Of a stretch of 64,000 nt of DNA, positions 43,790-51,621 are shown one piece after another. Made by a program: the position numbers and the translations under genes. The first letter of the stretch is position 1. The number at the start of each line of letters is the position of its first letter. The DNA comes from Leucobacter chromiisoli (GTDB lineage: Bacteria; Actinomycetota; Actinomycetes; Actinomycetales; Microbacteriaceae), in NCBI RefSeq assembly GCF_016522505.1, contig NZ_JAEHOH010000009.1, positions 124,001 to 188,000 of the forward strand, given 5' to 3'. The notes under the pieces were generated by a model. The model made no database searches. It was not told the DNA's origin and was given only the letters and a program-made list of their open reading frames with translations.

Positions 43790-45235
43790 GTGGAGTTCTT
43801 TGGACACGTCATCGACGGTCAGGAGATCCGGTCCGCTTCGGATCGCGTCTTCCAGAGCATCGACCCGTACACGCGGGAGCCCTGGGCCGAGGTCGCGCTC
43901 GGCGGCGCGGAGGAGGCGGATCTCGCCGTCGCCGCCGCTCGCCGCGCCTTCGACGAGGGCCCCTGGCCGCGGATGACCGCGGGGAAGCGCCGCGAGCTGC
44001 TGAACCGGTTCGCCGACCTCATCGTCGAGCACGGCGAGGAGCTCGCGATGGCCGACACCCGCGATATGGGCAAGCCGATCACGCAGAGCCTCGGCAACGA
44101 CGTGGCCCGCACCGCCCAGAACTTCCGGTTCTTCGCGGATCACGCGCATCTGGCCCCCGCCGAGGTGCTGCCCATGGACACGGGGCACCACACCTACACA
44201 CGGTACGAGGCCGCGGGTGTCGTCGTCGCGATCGCACCCTGGAACTTCCCCATGATGCTCGAGAGCTGGAAGGTGGCCCCAGCGCTCGCGTGGGGCAACA
44301 CCGTCGTGCTCAAGCCGGCCGAGGACTCGCCGGCATCGGCCACGATCCTCGCCCGCCTCGCCCTCGAGGCGGGGATCCCGGCGGGCGTCTTCAACGTGGT
44401 GCACGGCTACGGCCCCGACTCCGTGGGGGAGGCGCTCACCCAGCACCCCGACGTCGATCGGATCACCTTCACCGGCGAGTCGACGACGGGCAAGATCATC
44501 GCCCGCGCGGCATCCGACAACCTCGTCCCGGTCAGCCTCGAGCTCGGCGGCAAGGGCGCGAACGTGGTCTTCGCGGACGCCGAGCTCGACAATGCGGTCT
44601 CCTGGTCGATCCGCGCGATCTTCACGAACGCCGGCCAGGTCTGCCTCGCGGGCAGCCGCATCTACGTGCAGCGCGAGATCTTCGACACCTTCGTCGAGCG
44701 CTTCGTCGAGGCCGCATCGAAGATGGTCGTCGGCGATCCGAAGGACGAGAGCACCCAGATCGGCCCGCTCTCGAGCGGCGTCCACTACACGAAGGTCCGC
44801 AGCTACTTCGACACGATCGAGGAGGCCGGCGGTCGCAAGCTGATCGGCGAACTGCGCGACGGCTGGTTCGTGACGCCCACCGTGATCGTGGACGCCCCGG
44901 ACGACGCGCCGCACCGCTGCGAGGAGATCTTCGGGCCCATCGTGACGATCACCCCGTTCGACACCGAGGAGGAGGTGATCGACGAGGTGAACTCGAGCCC
45001 CTACGGGCTGAACGCGATGCTCTTCACGGACGATCTCACCCGCGCGCACCGGGTGTCGGCTGCGTTCCGGGTCGGCACGGTCTGGGTCAACTGCTTCTTC
45101 ATCCGGGATCTCCGCGCCCCCTTCGGCGGTGTGGGCCTGTCGGGCGTCGGACGGGAGGGCGGCAACTTCAGCCGCGAGTTCTTCACCGAGCCCAAGGCGG
45201 TGGTCATGCAGATCGAGCCGCCGGCCCACCACTGA
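43790..45235 (+). CDS. Aldehyde dehydrogenase, probably 2-hydroxymuconic semialdehyde dehydrogenase
   Basis: 481 residues from a GTG with AAGAAGGA upstream. Catalytic Glu251 in LELGGKGANVVF and Cys285 in NAGQVCLAGSR; PWNFPMMLESWKVAPALAWGN is the NAD-site block. In this operon it most likely oxidises the ring-cleavage semialdehyde to the dioic acid that the tautomerase and decarboxylase then process. No hydrolase for the alternative branch is present, which supports this assignment. Confidence 0.87.
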   Translation: MEFFGHVIDGQEIRSASDRVFQSIDPYTREPWAEVALGGAEEADLAVAAARRAFDEGPWPRMTAGKRRELLNRFADLIVEHGEELAMADTRDMGKPITQSLGNDVARTAQNFRFFADHAHLAPAEVLPMDTGHHTYTRYEAAGVVVAIAPWNFPMMLESWKVAPALAWGNTVVLKPAEDSPASATILARLALEAGIPAGVFNVVHGYGPDSVGEALTQHPDVDRITFTGESTTGKIIARAASDNLVPVSLELGGKGANVVFADAELDNAVSWSIRAIFTNAGQVCLAGSRIYVQREIFDTFVERFVEAASKMVVGDPKDESTQIGPLSSGVHYTKVRSYFDTIEEAGGRKLIGELRDGWFVTPTVIVDAPDDAPHRCEEIFGPIVTITPFDTEEEVIDEVNSSPYGLNAMLFTDDLTRAHRVSAAFRVGTVWVNCFFIRDLRAPFGGVGLSGVGREGGNFSREFFTEPKAVVMQIEPPAHH

Positions 45236-45292
45236 GCCGGCCCGCCGCTGCATCATCCGCATCTGAGACGTCCACCAGTGAAACGAGGAGAG

Positions 45293-45685
45293 ATGAGCGA
45301 TCATCGGGAGCGCATCGAGGCGTACCGCCGCAGCTACCGCGACATGCTGGGCTTCGTGCCGCCGCGCGTGGCGGCGCGCTTCGCCCAGCTCGAGACGGAG
45401 GATCCCGAGCTCCTGCTCGCGCAGGAGGCGCTGCGCGCGCGGGTCGTGTACACCGACGAGCTCGACCAGAAGACGGTGCAGCTGATCCTGTTCGCGATCC
45501 TCGCGTCGAAGCTCAGCGACGCGGCGAAGCTGCACGGCCTCGCGGCGCGCCGAGCGGGGGCGAGCGACGCCGAGCTGCGCGCCGCAATCGCCCTCGCCGC
45601 GCTGTTCTCGGGGGTGTCGGTGAACAATCGCGGCCCGTCGCTGATGGCCGACATCGACGCGCTCGAGGAGAGGAGCGGCGCATGA
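45293..45685 (+). CDS. Carboxymuconolactone-decarboxylase-fold protein lacking the redox cysteines
   Basis: 130 residues. The all-helical CMD/AhpD pattern is visible (LDQKTVQLILFAILASKLSDAAKLHGLAARRAGASDAELRAAIALAALFSGV). The usual CxxC active site is replaced by a stretch without cysteine (SDAAKLH). It is therefore not an AhpD-type peroxidase reductase. It may be a decarboxylase-like or structural member. Overlaps the downstream dioxygenase by four bases. Confidence 0.75.
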   Translation: MSDHRERIEAYRRSYRDMLGFVPPRVAARFAQLETEDPELLLAQEALRARVVYTDELDQKTVQLILFAILASKLSDAAKLHGLAARRAGASDAELRAAIALAALFSGVSVNNRGPSLMADIDALEERSGA

Positions 45686-46644
45686 CCTCCGTCTATCGCG
45701 AGCCGCTGTACGACGTCGCGCAGCTCGGGCACACCGAGTTGCGGACCCCGGATCTCGAGGCCTCGGCGCGGTGGTTCACCGAGGTCTACGGGCTCTACAC
45801 CGTCGCGGAGGACCGGGACCGCGTCCACCTCCGGGCCTGGAACGACGACGTGCTGAGCTCGCTCACGCTGGTCGCGTCGGAGCAGTCGGGCCTCGGCCAC
45901 GTCGGCTGGCGCACCGTGAGCCCGCAGGCTCTCGACCGCCGCGTCGCGGCGATCGAGGCGGCGGGACTCGAGGGGCGCTGGGTCGACGACAGCTTCGGCC
46001 ACGGCCGGGCCTATCGCTTCACCGCGGTGGGCGGGCACGAGATGGAGGTGTACTTCGAGACCGAGAAGTACCGGGCGCCCGCGGGCGAGGAGCCCGCGCT
46101 GCCGAACCAGCCGCAGCGCTACGACCCGCACGGCGTCGCCGCCACGCGCATCGACCACATCAACCTGCTGGTGCCCGACGTGCCGGCGAGCCGCGCGTTC
46201 CAGGAGGAGGTGCTCGGCTTCAAGCTGCGCGAGCGGCTGGAGCCGACGCCCGACACCGAGGTGGGCGCGTGGCTGAGCCTCATGACGAAGGCCCACGACC
46301 TGGCGCTCACGCGGGAGCCGGCCGACACCGACGGCCGGCTGCACCACCTCGCGTACGCCGTCGAGAGCCGGGAGGACGTGCTCAAGGCGGCCGACATCTT
46401 CATGGAGAACGGCACCGCCATCGAGGTCGGCCCCGCGAAGCACTCGCGCACGCAGGGCTTCTTCCTCTACGTCTACGAGCCCGGCGGCAACCGCGTCGAG
46501 GTCTTCGCCGGGGGCATCCACATCCACACGCCCGACTGGGAGCCGGTGGTCTGGAACACCGAGTCGGGCGGGCGCGGGTCTGCCTGGGGAACCGTGATGC
46601 CCGCCTCGTTCATGCAGCACGCGACGCCGCCGCTGCCGGTCTGA
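45682..46644 (+). CDS. Catechol 2,3-dioxygenase (VOC extradiol type)
   Basis: 320 residues, two VOC domains. Fe(II) ligands: His in TRIDHINLLVPD, His in GRLHHLAYAVE, Glu in GGNRVEVFAGG. The C-terminal GIHIHTPDWEPVVWNTES is typical of the metapyrocatechase-like branch. It cleaves a catechol to 2-hydroxymuconic semialdehyde, feeding the aldehyde dehydrogenase in the same operon. This is the more likely main ring-cleaving enzyme of the two in the window. Confidence 0.92.
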   Translation: MTSVYREPLYDVAQLGHTELRTPDLEASARWFTEVYGLYTVAEDRDRVHLRAWNDDVLSSLTLVASEQSGLGHVGWRTVSPQALDRRVAAIEAAGLEGRWVDDSFGHGRAYRFTAVGGHEMEVYFETEKYRAPAGEEPALPNQPQRYDPHGVAATRIDHINLLVPDVPASRAFQEEVLGFKLRERLEPTPDTEVGAWLSLMTKAHDLALTREPADTDGRLHHLAYAVESREDVLKAADIFMENGTAIEVGPAKHSRTQGFFLYVYEPGGNRVEVFAGGIHIHTPDWEPVVWNTESGGRGSAWGTVMPASFMQHATPPLPV

Positions 46645-46680
46645 TCGGGTCGAATCCGGCCTGATGCGGGCGGGACAGGG

Positions 46681-46708
46681 GGCCGGGCGCGCGCGTTCGC
46701 GCCCGGCC
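46681..46708. terminator. Strong GC hairpin after dioxygenase gene
   Basis: An 11-bp perfect stem (GGCCGGGCGCG with CGCGCCCGGCC), 6-base loop, 36 bp after the stop of the rightward catabolic operon; followed by CCCC rather than T's. Confidence 0.55.
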
Positions 46709-46717
46709 CCCACTCCA

Positions 46718-46770
46718 ACTCGGCAGAAACGTACCGGAATTCGGTGCTCGGAGAGCATGTTCTGCCGAGT
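46718..46770. repeat. Diverged palindrome, probable family A member
   Basis: Arms ACTCGGCAGAA (46718-46728) and TTCTGCCGAGT (46760-46770). The left half CTCGGCAGAAACGTACCGGA aligns with CTCGTCAGTTGTGTACCCGA of the 32013/33069 palindromes. It sits between convergent gene ends, as the 32013 copy does. Confidence 0.6.
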
Positions 46771-46797
46771 CGGTGCATGCCGGGCGCGCGCCGGGCG

Positions 46798-47007
46798 TCA
46801 GCCCGTCGTCTGCGCCCCCTGCGCCTTCTCGGCGAGCGTGACCCCGCCCGACAGCCACTGCGCGGGCGGCACCTCGCGCACGAGCACTCGGATGCTCGCC
46901 TCGGGCGCCCCGATCGAGCGGTGCACGGCCTCGTGCACCTCCTGCATGAGCGATCGGAGCTCCTCCTGGGTGCGGCCTTCTGCGACGGAGATCTCGACGA
47001 ACGGCAT
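46798..47007 (-). CDS. 4-Oxalocrotonate tautomerase family protein
   Basis: 69 residues. MPFVEISVAEGRTQEELRSL exposes the catalytic N-terminal proline after Met removal. Conserved positions follow, with RVLVREVPPAQWLSGGVTLAE at the end. It isomerises 2-hydroxymuconate to 4-oxalocrotonate before decarboxylation. AAAGGAA precedes the ATG. On the opposite strand to the main operon, paired with the aldolase-fold gene. Confidence 0.88.
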   Translation of the reverse strand: MPFVEISVAEGRTQEELRSLMQEVHEAVHRSIGAPEASIRVLVREVPPAQWLSGGVTLAEKAQGAQTTG

Positions 47008-47015
47008 GGGTCTTC

Positions 47016-47107
47016 CTTTCGGTGGGGGACGCTTTCGGCGGGCGACTTTCGGTGGGACGGCTTTCGGTGGGACGGCTTTCGGGGGGGACGCTTTCGGCGC
47101 GCGGGAC
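47016..47107. repeat. 15-bp tandem repeat between tautomerase and aldolase-fold genes
   Basis: Six units at 47016, 47032, 47046, 47061, 47076 and 47091. Units 3 and 4 are identical (CTTTCGGTGGGACGG). It fills the gap and ends at the stop codon of the upstream gene. Confidence 0.88.
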
Positions 47108-47108
47108 C

Positions 47109-47774
47109 TCAGGCCGCCCGGGCGCCCTCGAGGTAGCGGTAGATGCGGGGGAGGAGCTCGGCGGCGCGGTCGGCCCACCAGGCCTGCTCCTCGGCCGACA
47201 GGACGATCGGTGCGTTCCCGACCGAGTGCGCGCGCAGATTGATCTCGGCGGAGCGCTCGAGCACCCACATGAGCGCGACCGCCTGCTCAGGGGTCTCGGC
47301 GACGGTGACCGCGCCGTTGCCTCGGAGCACGATCGCGGACCCGGAGCCCAGTGTGCGGGCGACCGCCTCGGCGCTCTCCGCGTCGCGGATGAGCCGGGAG
47401 TCGTCGTGCACCGGCACCGGGTCGCCGAGGAAGGCGCCGTGGCCGTGCAGCGGCCGCAGCGGCAGCCCGGAGGCGGCCATCGCCGCGACCGCCGGGGGCT
47501 GCGCGCGCACGATGGCGCCCGCCTCGGGCCTGGCCGAGGCGATCGCCCGGTGGATCCAGGCCTCGCGCGGGGCGCCGTCGGGGAGCTCGTCGCCCGTGAG
47601 CGGGAGCGCGACGAGGCCGGTGGCGGCGGTCAGGCTGCGCAGCGGCAGCGGCGGCGTGATCTCGAGCTCCTCGGACGCCACGCGGATCGAGAGATGGCCG
47701 AACGCGTCGCTGAGCCCCGCGTCGGCCACGATGTTCGCGGCTCGGATCAGTCGGTCGCGGTCTGCTGCAGGCAC
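47109..47774 (-). CDS. Class II aldolase/adducin-fold protein lacking the zinc histidines
   Basis: 221 residues from a GTG with GAGGGAG upstream. DAFGHLSIRV, LRPLHGHGAFLGDPVPV and AVALMWVLERSAEINLRA fit the class II aldolase/adducin family, which in aromatic pathways includes decarboxylases of carboxylated catechols. The usual HTHxxY metal site is VRAQPPAVAA here, and the later NHG is GNG, so the three zinc histidines are gone. It may use other ligands or have lost metal catalysis. Transcribed away from padR. Confidence 0.75.
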   Translation of the reverse strand: MPAADRDRLIRAANIVADAGLSDAFGHLSIRVASEELEITPPLPLRSLTAATGLVALPLTGDELPDGAPREAWIHRAIASARPEAGAIVRAQPPAVAAMAASGLPLRPLHGHGAFLGDPVPVHDDSRLIRDAESAEAVARTLGSGSAIVLRGNGAVTVAETPEQAVALMWVLERSAEINLRAHSVGNAPIVLSAEEQAWWADRAAELLPRIYRYLEGARAA

Positions 47775-47806
47775 GGCACTCCCTCATGTCGCTCGATTTT
47801 CTTAGC

Positions 47807-47820
47807 GTACATGTATGTAC
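47807..47820. promoter_or_regulatory. Putative PadR operator in divergent promoter
   Basis: GTACATGTATGTAC is GTACAT, 2 bp, ATGTAC. It lies just upstream of the padR -10 region and 33 bp from the divergent aldolase-fold gene. ATGT/ACAT dyads are typical PadR sites. Confidence 0.55.
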
Positions 47821-47847
47821 TGAAATGTATCAAGGAAGGGGCTCGAC

Positions 47848-47859
47848 TACCATGGCGCT
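47848..47859 (+). promoter_or_regulatory. Leaderless -10 of PadR gene
   Basis: TACCAT (47848-47853), six bases, then the ATG at 47860. Confidence 0.5.
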
Positions 47860-48435
47860 ATGTCCCTCCAACATGCAGTGCTCTGCGTGCTCGAGGCCCG
47901 GGCGATGACCGGGTACGAGCTCACCCAGTTCTTCGAGTCGGCCGCGAAGTGGGTGTGGACCGCGCCGCAGAGCCAGATCTATCCGCTGCTGCGCCAGATG
48001 GAGAAGAACGGCCTCATCGCGGGCGAGGTGCAGCTGCGGGGAGAGAAGCTGAAGCGCACCTCGTACAGTCTCACGGAGGAGGGCCTGGCCGAGCTGAGAC
48101 GATGGATCGCCGAGCCGCAGCCGGAGCCCCCGACGCGCGACGCGCTGCTCCTGCAGGTGCTCTTCGCGGACCTCGTCGAGCCCGAGGAGTGCGAGGCGGT
48201 GCTGCGGAACCACATCGCCGAGCAGCGGGTCAAGATCCGGCTGTGGCGGGAGCACGAGGCGCGACTGCTGGCGGGAGATACGCCTCTCCTCCGCGAGCGG
48301 CTCGCGCACCGCGACCCGAAGGACCACCAGCGGATCGGAGCGCTCAAGGCGCACGTCTTCAGCGAGCTCGTGCGGGCCGCGGAGCAGCGCGTGGCGTGGG
48401 CCGAAGAGGCCATCGGGATCCTGCACGGGGGCTGA
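47860..48435 (+). CDS. PadR family transcriptional regulator
   Basis: 191 residues. The N-terminal winged helix AVLCVLEARAMTGYELTQFFESAAKWVWTAPQSQIYPLLRQMEKNGLI and the helical C-terminal Vir-like dimerisation domain are typical of the longer PadR subfamily, which often senses phenolic acids. It is divergent from the aldolase-fold and tautomerase genes. It is likely to repress them and itself through the dyad at 47807. Confidence 0.9.
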   Translation: MSLQHAVLCVLEARAMTGYELTQFFESAAKWVWTAPQSQIYPLLRQMEKNGLIAGEVQLRGEKLKRTSYSLTEEGLAELRRWIAEPQPEPPTRDALLLQVLFADLVEPEECEAVLRNHIAEQRVKIRLWREHEARLLAGDTPLLRERLAHRDPKDHQRIGALKAHVFSELVRAAEQRVAWAEEAIGILHGG

Positions 48436-48697
48436 GCGCTGCTCAGCGCCAGCGTCCAGACATCCTCTGTCGTTCACCCCCGACAGTCCGGCTCCGCAGC
48501 GCCGCAGCCGCAGGTCCTGGCGGCCTCGCCTATTACGAGCATGTTGCGATCTCGAGAAATTCTCTCCTCGCATCTTCCCACGTGCCCGAGGGATTGCTAG
48601 CATCATGGACGGTCGGTCATTTGGTCCGACCAACAGTCGAAATGGCACCGCCGCCAGATGTCGCCGCCGATCCGTCGCGAAGGAGCACGAACCGCAC
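48436..48697. promoter_or_regulatory. Promoter region of the peptidase/Opp operon
   Basis: After a GC-rich first 100 bp, an AT-rich part holds TAGCAT (48597-48602) as -10. An operator-like dyad follows it at 48621. The transcript would have a leader of about 90 bases. AAGGAG lies 12 bases before the ATG at 48698. Confidence 0.5.
48621..48633. promoter_or_regulatory. FadR/GntR-type operator
   Basis: TTGGTCCGACCAA, a perfect 6-1-6 dyad matching the TGGTCnGACCA site of FadR-subfamily GntR regulators. It lies just downstream of the inferred start point, placed to block transcription. The FadR-like regulator at 55221, at the end of the same cluster, is the obvious candidate to bind it. Confidence 0.7.
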
Positions 48698-49918
48698 ATG
48701 ACCGAAGCGCACCGCAATCTCATCGCCGGGCCCGAATACGAGGAGCGGCTCCGCTCGCTGAGGGGGCTGCTGAGCGACCGGGGCATCGACGCCGCGCTCG
48801 TCTGGGGTCGCGGAGGCGGCTCCGTCGACCGGGGCTCCGATGTCCGCTACCTCACCGGGTTCTACCCGGTGTTCCCGACGATCCGCGACGTCCCCGGCGT
48901 GTGGAGCGACCGCGGCCTCTGCGCACTGCTCGTCACCGCCGACGAGGCGATCCTCTTCTCCGACGACCCGAGCGCCGAGGACGCCGCAGTCGGGGTGACC
49001 TCCTCGGTCGCCCGCCACGGCGTCTCCGATCGCAACCTCGCCGGCGACGTGCTCGACGAGCTCGGGCGCCGTTCGGGGATCGGAAGCCTCGCGGTCGTCG
49101 CGGGCGACGCGATGTCGGGCCACCACGCGAGGATCCTGCTGGGCGACCCCCGCTTCGCGGACCGGGAGGTCGTCTGGGACGACGGCCTCGTGGAGCGGCT
49201 CAGGCTGCGCAAGTCCGAGGCCGAGATCGCCCTCATGCGCCGCGCCGCGGCCATCGCGGAGGAGGCGCTCGAGGCCGGGTTCGCGAGGATCGCGCCCGGG
49301 GTGCCCGAGGCGGAGGTGGTCGCGGCCATGGCCGAGGCCGTCGCCCGCAACGAGGCCGTGCTCGCCAACGCGTTCGTCTACACCACTCCCCGGGGCGGCG
49401 AGGCCGAGGACAACCGCCTGCCGGTCCACAGCGCCCGGTCGCTGCAGGAGGGCGACGTCTTCACCGTCGACCTGAGCGGCGTCTACGCCGGGTACTTCTT
49501 CGACCTCGCGCGCAGCACCGTCGTGGGAGCGGAGCCGACGCCCGAGCAGAATCGAGCCTACGAGCTCGCCAAGAGCTCCGTCGACCGCGTGGTCGAGCGC
49601 ATGCTCCCCGGCGCGAGGCTGGGCGACGCGGCCGCAGCAGGCAGCGCCCTGCTGCGCGAGGCGGGCATCGACCCCGACGACGCCGAGTTCGCCGCCCGCG
49701 GGCACGGCCTCGGCCTCGGGTTCGAGGCGCCCTGGGTGCGGGACGACAGCGAGCTCGTGCTCGAGCCCGGCATGATCATCTCGATCGAGCAGTTCGCGAC
49801 CGCGGGCGGCACCAGCGCGACCTACGAGCGCAACATCCTGATTGGAACCGACGGTCCCGAGGACCTCGTCGCGGTGAGGGACTTCTGGCCCGCCGCAGAA
49901 GGAAAGGAGACGGAGTGA
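48698..49918 (+). CDS. M24 family metallopeptidase (Xaa-Pro dipeptidase-like)
   Basis: 406 residues. An N-terminal creatinase-like domain precedes the pita-bread domain. Its metal ligands are Asp in FTVDLSGVY, Asp in FFDLARS, His in RGHGLGLGFEAPW, Glu in MIISIEQF and Glu in YERNILIG. It hydrolyses Xaa-Pro or related C-N bonds. The operon with an oligopeptide transporter fits cleavage of imported peptides or peptide-like amides. The next gene starts at its stop codon. Confidence 0.88.
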   Translation: MTEAHRNLIAGPEYEERLRSLRGLLSDRGIDAALVWGRGGGSVDRGSDVRYLTGFYPVFPTIRDVPGVWSDRGLCALLVTADEAILFSDDPSAEDAAVGVTSSVARHGVSDRNLAGDVLDELGRRSGIGSLAVVAGDAMSGHHARILLGDPRFADREVVWDDGLVERLRLRKSEAEIALMRRAAAIAEEALEAGFARIAPGVPEAEVVAAMAEAVARNEAVLANAFVYTTPRGGEAEDNRLPVHSARSLQEGDVFTVDLSGVYAGYFFDLARSTVVGAEPTPEQNRAYELAKSSVDRVVERMLPGARLGDAAAAGSALLREAGIDPDDAEFAARGHGLGLGFEAPWVRDDSELVLEPGMIISIEQFATAGGTSATYERNILIGTDGPEDLVAVRDFWPAAEGKETE

Positions 49919-51579
49919 TGGCGCTCCCGAACGACAAGCGGCGCAGCACGAGACGGCTCGTCGCCGGAGCGCTGATCGCGCCCGCCCTGCTGCTCACGGC
50001 CTGCTCCTCGGGCGATGAGGCCGAGGGCCCCGCGCAGATCGACTTCCTGCGCGACCAGACGTCGACCCCCGCCGGCAACGGACCCGTGGAGGGCGTCAAG
50101 TGGAACCTGCCGTGGGGCGAGCCGTCGTCCCTCGACTGGGTGTACGCCTACGCCGACTCCGACAACACCACCCTCGCGAACATGTGCGAGGGCCTGATGC
50201 GGCAGAACGAGGACATGACGCTGAGCCCGGCGCTCGCGGAGGAGGTCTCGCACCCCGACGACCTCACGACGGTGTTCACGATCCGCCAGGGCGTGACGTT
50301 CTGGGACGGCAGCCCGCTGACCGCCGAGGACGTGGCGTTCAGCCTCAACCGGCACATGGACGACGCCGTCGGCTCGTACTGGTCGGCGCCCTTCTACGAG
50401 CGCGTCAGCTCCATCGAGGTGACCGGCGAGAACGAGGTCACGGTGAAGTTCACCGAGCCCGACGCGCTGTTCGAGCGCATCCTCTCGACGGCCGCCGGCA
50501 TCATCGGCAGCAAGGCGTACGTCGAGCAGGCCGGCGAATCGTACGGCACCGCGGGCGGCGGGATCATGTGCACCGGCCCCTTCGCCTTCGACTCGTGGAA
50601 GTCGGGCTCCAGCATCACCATGCGGGCGAACCCCGACTACTGGGATCCCGAGCTCGTGCCGATGATCGAGACGCTCGAGCTGAACTTCGTCACCGACGAG
50701 TCGACCATCGCGAACAGCCTCATCTCGGGCGACATCGACGGCGCCTACATGCCGCCGCTCTCGGCCACCGAGAAGCTCGTGCAGACGGGCGACGACAACT
50801 TCGTGCTCGGTCTCGGCACCGACTGGATGGCGATCCGGCCCACCGACAAGGAAGGACCGATGCAGCAGCTCGAGGTCCGTCAGGCGCTGAGCCTGATCCT
50901 CGACCGCGAGGCCGTCGCCCAGGCGGTCTTCCGCGGCACCGCGGTGCCGGCCTCGACGCCCATCGCCCCCGGCGCGTGGGGCTACGCCCAGGACGCCTGG
51001 CAGGCCGCCGCCGACGAGCTGCCCGAGCCGGTGTTCGACGTCGAGCAGGCGAAGGAGGTCGTCGACTCGGCCGGGCTCGAGGGCTCCGAGCTGAGCATCG
51101 CCATCCCCGCCGACAGCGAGGCCGAGGGCAAGGTCGCCGAGATCCTGACCGCGGGCGGTTCGCAGATCGGCCTCGACATCACCATCGAGACCCTGCCGAC
51201 CACGAGCTTCACGGAGCTCTACTTCGATGCGAAGGCGCGCGAGGCCTACGACGCGTTCATCGTCTGGGAGTACGGCGCCGGCGTGGCCGACCCGGTCGTC
51301 AGCATGAGCGAGTTCACCCCGCTCAGCGCGTACAACTACGGGGCCTACGACGACCCGATCGTCACGCAGAGCGTCGCGGACGGCCTCTCCACGCTGGATC
51401 CCGAGGAGCGGGCGGCGACCCTCATCGAGGGGCAGGCGCGCATGGTCGAGGATCTGCCGCTGATCCCGGTCGTGAACATGGAGAACCGCCTGTTCCAGGG
51501 GGAGCGCATCACGGGGGCGACGGCGTCGCGCGCCAGCCTCTACTACCCGTGGGCCGCGAAGATCGGCGCGGCCGAGTAG
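49918..51579 (+). CDS. Peptide-type ABC transporter substrate-binding lipoprotein (SBP family 5)
   Basis: 553 residues. A lipoprotein signal ends in LLLTAC. The SBP_bac_5 pattern (GLMRQNEDMTLSPALAEEV, TIRQGVTFWDGSPLTAEDVAFSLNRHMD, GTGPF-like CTGPFAFDSWKSG) is clear. It captures peptides or similar solutes for the permeases encoded next. The ATG overlaps the peptidase stop (TGATG). Confidence 0.92.
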   Translation: MALPNDKRRSTRRLVAGALIAPALLLTACSSGDEAEGPAQIDFLRDQTSTPAGNGPVEGVKWNLPWGEPSSLDWVYAYADSDNTTLANMCEGLMRQNEDMTLSPALAEEVSHPDDLTTVFTIRQGVTFWDGSPLTAEDVAFSLNRHMDDAVGSYWSAPFYERVSSIEVTGENEVTVKFTEPDALFERILSTAAGIIGSKAYVEQAGESYGTAGGGIMCTGPFAFDSWKSGSSITMRANPDYWDPELVPMIETLELNFVTDESTIANSLISGDIDGAYMPPLSATEKLVQTGDDNFVLGLGTDWMAIRPTDKEGPMQQLEVRQALSLILDREAVAQAVFRGTAVPASTPIAPGAWGYAQDAWQAAADELPEPVFDVEQAKEVVDSAGLEGSELSIAIPADSEAEGKVAEILTAGGSQIGLDITIETLPTTSFTELYFDAKAREAYDAFIVWEYGAGVADPVVSMSEFTPLSAYNYGAYDDPIVTQSVADGLSTLDPEERAATLIEGQARMVEDLPLIPVVNMENRLFQGERITGATASRASLYYPWAAKIGAAE

Positions 51580-51621
51580 CGCCGGTCGATACAGGGGACC
51601 GGCGACAGAACCACTCAGGAG

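Noticed and set aside
42284..45535. Very long antisense reading frame (over 1000 codons) opposite the SDR, binding protein and aldehyde dehydrogenase genes
   Set aside because: A typical high-GC shadow frame: repetitive Arg/Asp/His/Leu composition, no domain, and it covers several well-supported genes.
46672..46797. Short rightward reading frame after the catechol dioxygenase
   Set aside because: It is made of terminator hairpins and palindrome sequence and has no ribosome site or family pattern.
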